Assembly: GCF_050908995.1 (NCBI RefSeq)
Contig: NC_135119.1
Span: 23,155,001 to 23,219,000 of the forward strand
DNA from: Andrena cerasifolii
Lineage: Eukaryota > Arthropoda > Insecta > Hymenoptera > Andrenidae
Length of the DNA: 64,000 nt
Direction: 5' to 3'
The notes beneath the pieces are model-generated. The model was not told where the DNA came from. It saw nothing but the letters and a program-made list of their open reading frames with translations, and made no database searches. The position numbers were made by a program, and so were the translations under genes. Below, in pieces: positions 58,403-64,000 of this stretch; position 1 is the first letter of the stretch, and every line of letters starts with the position of its first letter.

Positions 58403-61400
58403 TTACTAAAATACAAACGCAAATGCGAACGACGAAGTTGAGATGTCGCTGTTCGGCGTAATTAACGTCTATCGGAAAGAGACGTTACGAGGACGGGGCG
58501 AATTTATAGTTACAGTAACGTGCATGTTCGAAAGCAATCCAGTTTTTTCATTAGTCGAGGCAAACAAATTTCCCTGGGCCACATGGCTTGCTAAAAGTCC
58601 AGCGGAAACGTTACGGCCCGCTTTTCCCTGGGCGTCCTTCAATTAGCGAGCGCACACACGCGGGAGAATAATTTCGCTCGTCCGCTAAAACCAAAAACGG
58701 ATGAATTCGATATCCACTTGCAGCTGAAGCTGCGGTTCAGTTAGTTTATCAACAACCGAGGAACAAAGCTTCTCGAGGATAATTGGTTAATATCGTTTTT
58801 TATTAAATTAGTGAGACACAGACACTCTTTTAACGTTGCTCTACTTGTAGCTTCGAATTTGAATAGGGATTGGCAAAGTTAAAAATGTGAATGAATATTT
58901 ATTGATTTCTAGATTAAGCTGTACGAAGTTGCGTCAGACTGGCGGGCAGAGCAACAGTTGATTAACTTTTCAGGAACCTTGATACTTCGGTAAATAGAAA
59001 CTTCGAAGGTACAGAATTCTGTGGGTAGTAAATATGGTAAAATTCTTAAGCAGGGATAGCCGCAGGAGAGATTCCATTAGCTCGAGGTTTCTAATAAATG
59101 AAGGTGTCAACAATTTCAGTGCCTAAAAGGTAGCATACTTTCGCCCCGCTTCCATAGTCTCCTCACACCCAGTTCAGTAGGATCCAACGTGCATATTTCA
59201 GTAGTGGAATAACAAACGCCTTCCTGTTCCTAAGTACTAAGCCTCTTTAATAACAAATCTGACGAGAACTTATTAAAATCGATCACCCCTCGCCCTTTAC
59301 ACTGAAACGAGCACGGCAGGGCGCGATTATCGTGTTTGGAAGTCCAAACGATGTCGCGCCGTGGATAAAGGGCTTTCCGTCAAAGAAAGAGTAGAAAGGG
59401 GAACGAAGAAAAGCCGCTGATGTTACAAGAGCCTCGTAATTAAGCCTCGCGATAATTGCGCTTTTAATGCTTCTTCCTCCGCCCCGCCGGGCACGCCCTC
59501 CTTTTCTGTAACAGTGTTAGGATCAGGCGGACAGACCCGGCACGGGCCACAGCGGGAACAAAGTCCATTGTTTCCATCGAGTGAGGTGAGAATTGATTAG
59601 TGATTTGATCCGTTAATGACTCCACCACGTAGGAGGAGTTTTTCCATCGGACCGTTCAGATGTCGGACACGCGCGCTCTATTTGTTCCTGGTGAAAGGAA
59701 ATCGGATCCGATGGTTCGTCGAGAAAGCAAGGAGTGTCACAGACATAGATATACGAATGAGTTGGAATGGATAAAGAATTAAACGCCTGACGTAATTCAA
59801 TCGACATGAATTTTAAGGGTTTGAGTCACACTAGAGTTTTAGGAACTCCTTTCCCGAATACTTTCATCCCCGCAGGCCCGAATTCAGTCACACGTACACG
59901 TCTGTATTTATCAGCGATCGAAAACATACTTTTAAAATTGCACGCGTCGGATCTGCTAAAATCCGATTACATCCACACCCCTAATCCTCTCCAGCCAGTC
60001 GAGAGTGCTCGATGGGATCTCCAGCAATCCCCAGCAAACAAGAAAAATCACGCGATTCGACCGGATTTACCGGGCATCCTTTGCATTCTTATTTCAGCCT
60101 TAATCTCTCCAATTTCGCGCTGCCTGCGTTAGTCAGCGCACAGTCGGGCATGATTCTGCTAAAATGCCAGCAGAGGGACAGCTACACGTAAATACACATT
60201 CCACTTGATCTCGTTTTCAAGTTATAACCACTCCAAGTTCGCATAAATAGAAAGTGCTCGCGGAAGTAGCCCGTGCTGCTTCAGTTGGAGCCATCAAAGT
60301 GACCGGACTCGAGCGCAGTCCACCGAACGATATCTTGCCTTTCGACCCCTTCGAAGCTCGAACTCTAATTTCCACGTTTAATTAAACAAAGTCGGCTCCG
60401 CTGGCCCAGTTCGCAACGAAACACCCTAACGCTGATAAATGGCCCCGGACCAAGAAATGCCAGACGTAACAAACGTTTCCTCGAACCTTCGTCCGCGTTT
60501 CCCGCCCGTCGAATCCCCGCAGTTACGCCCCCGTTGTCGAGCCTCGCGCTGTACACGTGAACAGGCCGGGAACGCGTTCACATAATTCCACGGGCGAGCC
60601 TTATCGAGGAGGACGGTAGCACGTCATCCTTTCGATCCTTACACACGCCGCGCTCAATCCCGAATTCAATCTGATGCCTTTACTACCGCCAGGCTCCGGC
60701 CGAACAGCCCCATATCCGCTTACGGCCATAGAAACGTCCAGCTGACAGGCGAAACTCGCTCGTTAATCACGTCAGTCGGCGTTCCCTCCTTCGATCTCGT
60801 TTATGCCGATCTGCACGCCGTCTCTCCGTTTATCAGCCCATCCCGGCGCCGGACTACCGTCCGTGTGAATAATTTGTTTCTCTGGCTTCTTGAGGGTTTA
60901 AGGCTCGCGGAAGTCACTCGTCGAGAGAGTTCACAGCGCCACGCGTGGCACGGAGTAATCCCGTATCGATGGGTCTGTTAAAGACCGGCGAGCAGAGCGG
61001 CGGTGAAAAAATATTCCCCCCGATGCTGAGGGGAGAGATTCGTAATATCGCTGGTGTCAAAGTTCCCGCGGAAGTTGGGGATAGGGTAGTAGGAATTATA
61101 AGCTGCGACCTAGTTTCCGAGTAGCCAGCTCGTTGGCCCCTGTGTCGAGACGCTGGCAGGTTTTCGAGCACCAGTGATATGAGAAGTTTGAGATTTATTT
61201 TCCTGCTACGGACGTTAATCACTTCGATTTGACGGGGGGGGAAAGCGTGGTTCGCGGTGGCGGTAGAATTCTGATGAAACTGAAGGAATTTCACGCGTTA
61301 TGTACCTACTAGTTTAATTAAACATCTCCAGTTTTAGTAGCACACTTTCTCGAACTGGAAGCCCTTAAACAGTAAGCATATTCACTTCCACGCAGAGTGT

Positions 61401-61997
61401 CTCTACCAGTGTTAAGCCTCCGAGTCCATACTGAGTAATAACCCCTCGCCAAAGCTCGTCAACTTTACGTATTAATTACCGCCAACGGTCCATTAGTTCC
61501 AGTTAAATAACAAAAAGCCTCAGCCTGCACGCATCAGTTGCACGCGGAAATGTAGATTAATGGGTTCCTCCGCTTAGGGGTGGTCAGATTATTCGACAAA
61601 GTGGCTCGAAGAAGGGTGGGATTCTTATCTCGAACGATCCCTCGTCGTCATTCACTGTCGAAGTCCACTTCGTCGTTTCCTGACCCAACAACGGCCGACC
61701 CTGCTCCCAAAGTTTGCCTAATGAAGCTCATTTGACACGGCCCGACAGTACCAACCGTACGACCGATCCTTCGATCCCATTATTCCCTCCTCTTGATCCA
61801 CCCCCCTTCATCTTCCCGGCCGTTATCTGCCGATGCCCCTTCCCACGCCACTATACTGACCAACCTGCGTCTCGATAATGGCCTACTAATTGGCAATCAT
61901 CGCTAGATAAGCTGGGTATCCAATCACCGATCGCTTCGTCATCGTCTTAAACGTTTCTCGGAAGAAGCTGCAACTGTCTTTTAAAATGTTTACGGGA
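58403..61997. other. Gene-free tract, CpG-rich
   Basis: Unique DNA with frames of up to 126 codons on the minus strand (60914-61294) and 108 on the plus (59806-60132). None shows a motif. No element or RNA gene was recognised. Confidence 0.4.
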
Positions 61998-61999
61998 TA

Positions 62000-62735
62000 G
62001 GGTGACCTGTCCAGTGAATGAACACTTAAGCTGCATGGTCTGTTTAATTAGTATTCAAAAGTCGTTACTTAATCCCCTGAATGTTATTGCTATAAGCGAG
62101 CTGTTTCATTAGTAAAGTCAGACATCCCGGAACACAATTCTAGCAGTGTTTGATAGTTATAACTTTCATCAAAAATCCGGCAAAGGATTAAATAAAAAAA
62201 TGGGCCACTGACCAGTGAATGAACATAAATTTCTAATGAATCAACAGGGGTACCCCAGTGATTGAACGGGATAAAAACAGTGGTTAGGTTTCCAATGTAC
62301 TTAGACGATTTTTTGTGTAAATAATTTTTCATTCTCCAATTGCAATAATATTATTGATTTGATACTTTACTAGTCTTATAAGATCATAATTATGCATAGT
62401 TGAAATTTGGTTTCTGGGGTGGTTTAACTTAATCTCCACACTAGCGGCGAAAGTGTCAAGAGAAAAAAAGACCGGGTAAGCTGTTCATTAATTGGTTAAT
62501 TAAGAAATGTCCACTTTTGCCAGTGAATGAACGGCCGTGAGGACAATTATTGAATAAACGGAATTAATGCCGTAAAAGTTATAAGTAAAAACAAAAACGC
62601 TTTTGCGAGACGTCTGTGGGTGTCCACTCTAAATTTCGAAGTAACTTTCAACGTGAAATGAGCGCGATAGGCGTTAATAATTTTTCGTATTACATAAACA
62701 ACGTTCATTCACTGGGGGTGTTCATTCATACCAAT
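62000..62735. mobile_element. TA-flanked element with repeated word CCAGTGAATGAAC
   Basis: The left end GGGTGACCTGTCCAGTG follows TA (61998-61999), like the other TAGGG elements here. The word CCAGTGAATGAAC occurs at 62011-62023, 62212-62224, 62255-62267 (one mismatch) and 62520-62532. It is inverted at 62703-62715, with diverged inverted forms at 62483-62495 and 62720-62732. The right terminus could not be defined; 62735 is where the words stop. The minus-strand frame at 62090-62332 runs through the words and is not conserved coding sequence. Probably a relative of the pogo-like elements at 7208 and 28222. Confidence 0.6.
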
Positions 62736-64000
62736 AGTTGAATAAAGAATGTCTATTTCGCTTTTACTTCTGTTTGAGCTAAACTCGCATTGTACCGAAT
62801 ATTTATTTTTCACTAAAAAATGAGTCAGTCTGAAATGGATACAGTCGGGGTAGTTAAAGTTGAAATAATCCTGCGATATTTATGGTAACTAATCAGTAAC
62901 ATCATTTATTTGACATTGCGTACTCGCGTTTGATATGTTACACCTCCATTTTATCCCATTTTCTCCGCATTTTCCACCCATTATACAGCCCAGTTTTTCA
63001 CCAGCCACCGTGTATCATCGAAATCTGCGAGATAATAGAATGCATTACACGCTAGTCGCGCTATAGACGTGGCCATCGTTAAAGCACCGTACCAAAACGA
63101 CCATGGCACAGCGATGCCATCGACAGTCGACAGACGTTTCGACGAGCATTAACGAAGAACCGAGCATCAGTATAGGAGTAATGCGGTGCTCGCCGATAAT
63201 AAATTATCCGTGAGCGGTTAGCGGCGGACTGCGACGGTCAGGTGCACCGGCAAAAACCAGCAAAATGGATTATTAATTACGATATCACGTCGACGTTGCC
63301 ATGGGAGGAGGGGTGGAACGAGAAGGGTGGCCTTTGAGTGGGAGGAACCTTCGTGAGCTTTTTCTCGTCCCGCGCAACCCAGGTGGATGTCGATGAGTAC
63401 GTTTTAGGATGGACGTTGGTGGTGAAATTACCCTTCTGTAGTCCAAGTTTAGGTTACAAAGTGTAGATTAAAGATACCCTCCCAGTAAAGTTCTACAAAA
63501 AATCGATTTATTTTTTTATACATATAAATTTTAGTAGTACATCATCTGAAGAATGCGCAATTAAAATTCGGCGTCAAAATTCGTAGCGATGCAGCAGTTA
63601 AACTCTAAACGCGTTTTTCTGTAAGCACATTTTTCTTAACACTGCGGAAGTCCTAACGAATGAAATAATCAACCGATTTAAAAAATTCTTGCCGGATTTC
63701 GTTCGTTCCTAAATTCTCCGTGGAATCATCTATAATGGTAACTGTCCGACCAATCGTTTTCTTTTTATAAACATTTTCGTGCTTAAAATTACTCGTTTTT
63801 TCGGTGTTTGTGGTTCAAACATCTGCCAACACATGAGATTACAATATTTTGCTATGACCGTAGATTGTTCCACGAACAATCTTACAAACTTTAAGAATTT
63901 TCGAGGTTCGTTGATGTCACATAAGTCTACCAGGCGCTAAAAATTCCTCACAAAAGGAACTTTTCTATATCACCCGGACAGTCAGCAGTATTAGATAAAA
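62736..64000. other. Intergenic to window end
   Basis: CpG-rich at 63000-63420, then AT-rich. No gene, repeat pair or RNA gene was recognised. The text around 63590-63630 (CTCTAAACGCGTTTTTCTG) resembles the inner part of the TTAA element at 41324 and may be a fragment of a related repeat. Confidence 0.35.

Noticed and set aside
62090..62332. 80-codon minus-strand frame
   Set aside because: It reads through the repeated CCAGTGAATGAAC words of the mobile element.

Overview
This window looks like nuclear DNA of an insect, most likely a hymenopteran such as an ant or bee. That is an inference from composition and repeats, not from a gene match. CpG-rich, TAAT-rich single-copy DNA alternates with AT-rich blocks, and nearly every AT-rich block can be read as a transposable element or a piece of one. 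There is no bacterial-style gene organisation, no CRISPR array and no complete protein-coding gene. The open frames of 100-180 codons in the GC-rich parts overlap on both strands and resemble no family I know. I treat them as chance frames.

Layout. 1-2.6 kb: CpG-rich unique DNA. 2.6-3.8 kb: a hAT-type element with a decayed transposase (dimerisation-region fragment, one frameshift). Its internally deleted relative lies at 14.2-14.7 kb. 5.6-6.3 kb: two adjacent palindromic MITEs. 7.2-7.7 kb: a TA-flanked pogo-like element. 11.8-12.7 kb: a second one containing a large palindrome. 16.0-16.3 kb: a small perfect-ended MITE. 16.35-18.19 kb: a hAT element with an 8-bp target duplication, itself interrupted by another hAT MITE with a perfect 8-bp duplication. 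21.5-21.8 kb: a LINE 3' end on the minus strand. 22.17-22.32 kb: the best host-gene candidate, a signal-peptide-like first coding exon ending in a good splice donor. 23.4-24.1 kb and 28.2-29.5 kb: more pogo-like elements, the second with a PHD finger. 25.07-25.66 kb: a mariner-type MITE. 33.5-34.4 kb: a TTAA-flanked piggyBac-like element. 37.5-37.9 kb: a TAATTAC-rich repeat array. 41.3-42.5 kb: a nested mosaic of TTAA elements, followed by a tRNA-like sequence with a pol III terminator. 44.5-45.5 kb: a TTAA element carrying a LINE fragment. 48.4-50.2 kb: fold-back elements. 57.3-58.4 kb: a 1.06-kb inverted repeat. 62.0-62.7 kb: an element built around a repeated 13-bp word.

The unexpected pattern is a set of TA-flanked elements beginning GGG or GGGGAG. 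Several carry their own short word in multiple subterminal copies, different in each family. They look like related pogo/Tigger-type DNA transposons whose transposase-binding words have diverged. The second notable object is the 57.3-58.4 kb fold-back, whose arms are identical next to the loop and more diverged outward. The region as a whole reads as a gene-poor intergenic or long-intron tract.
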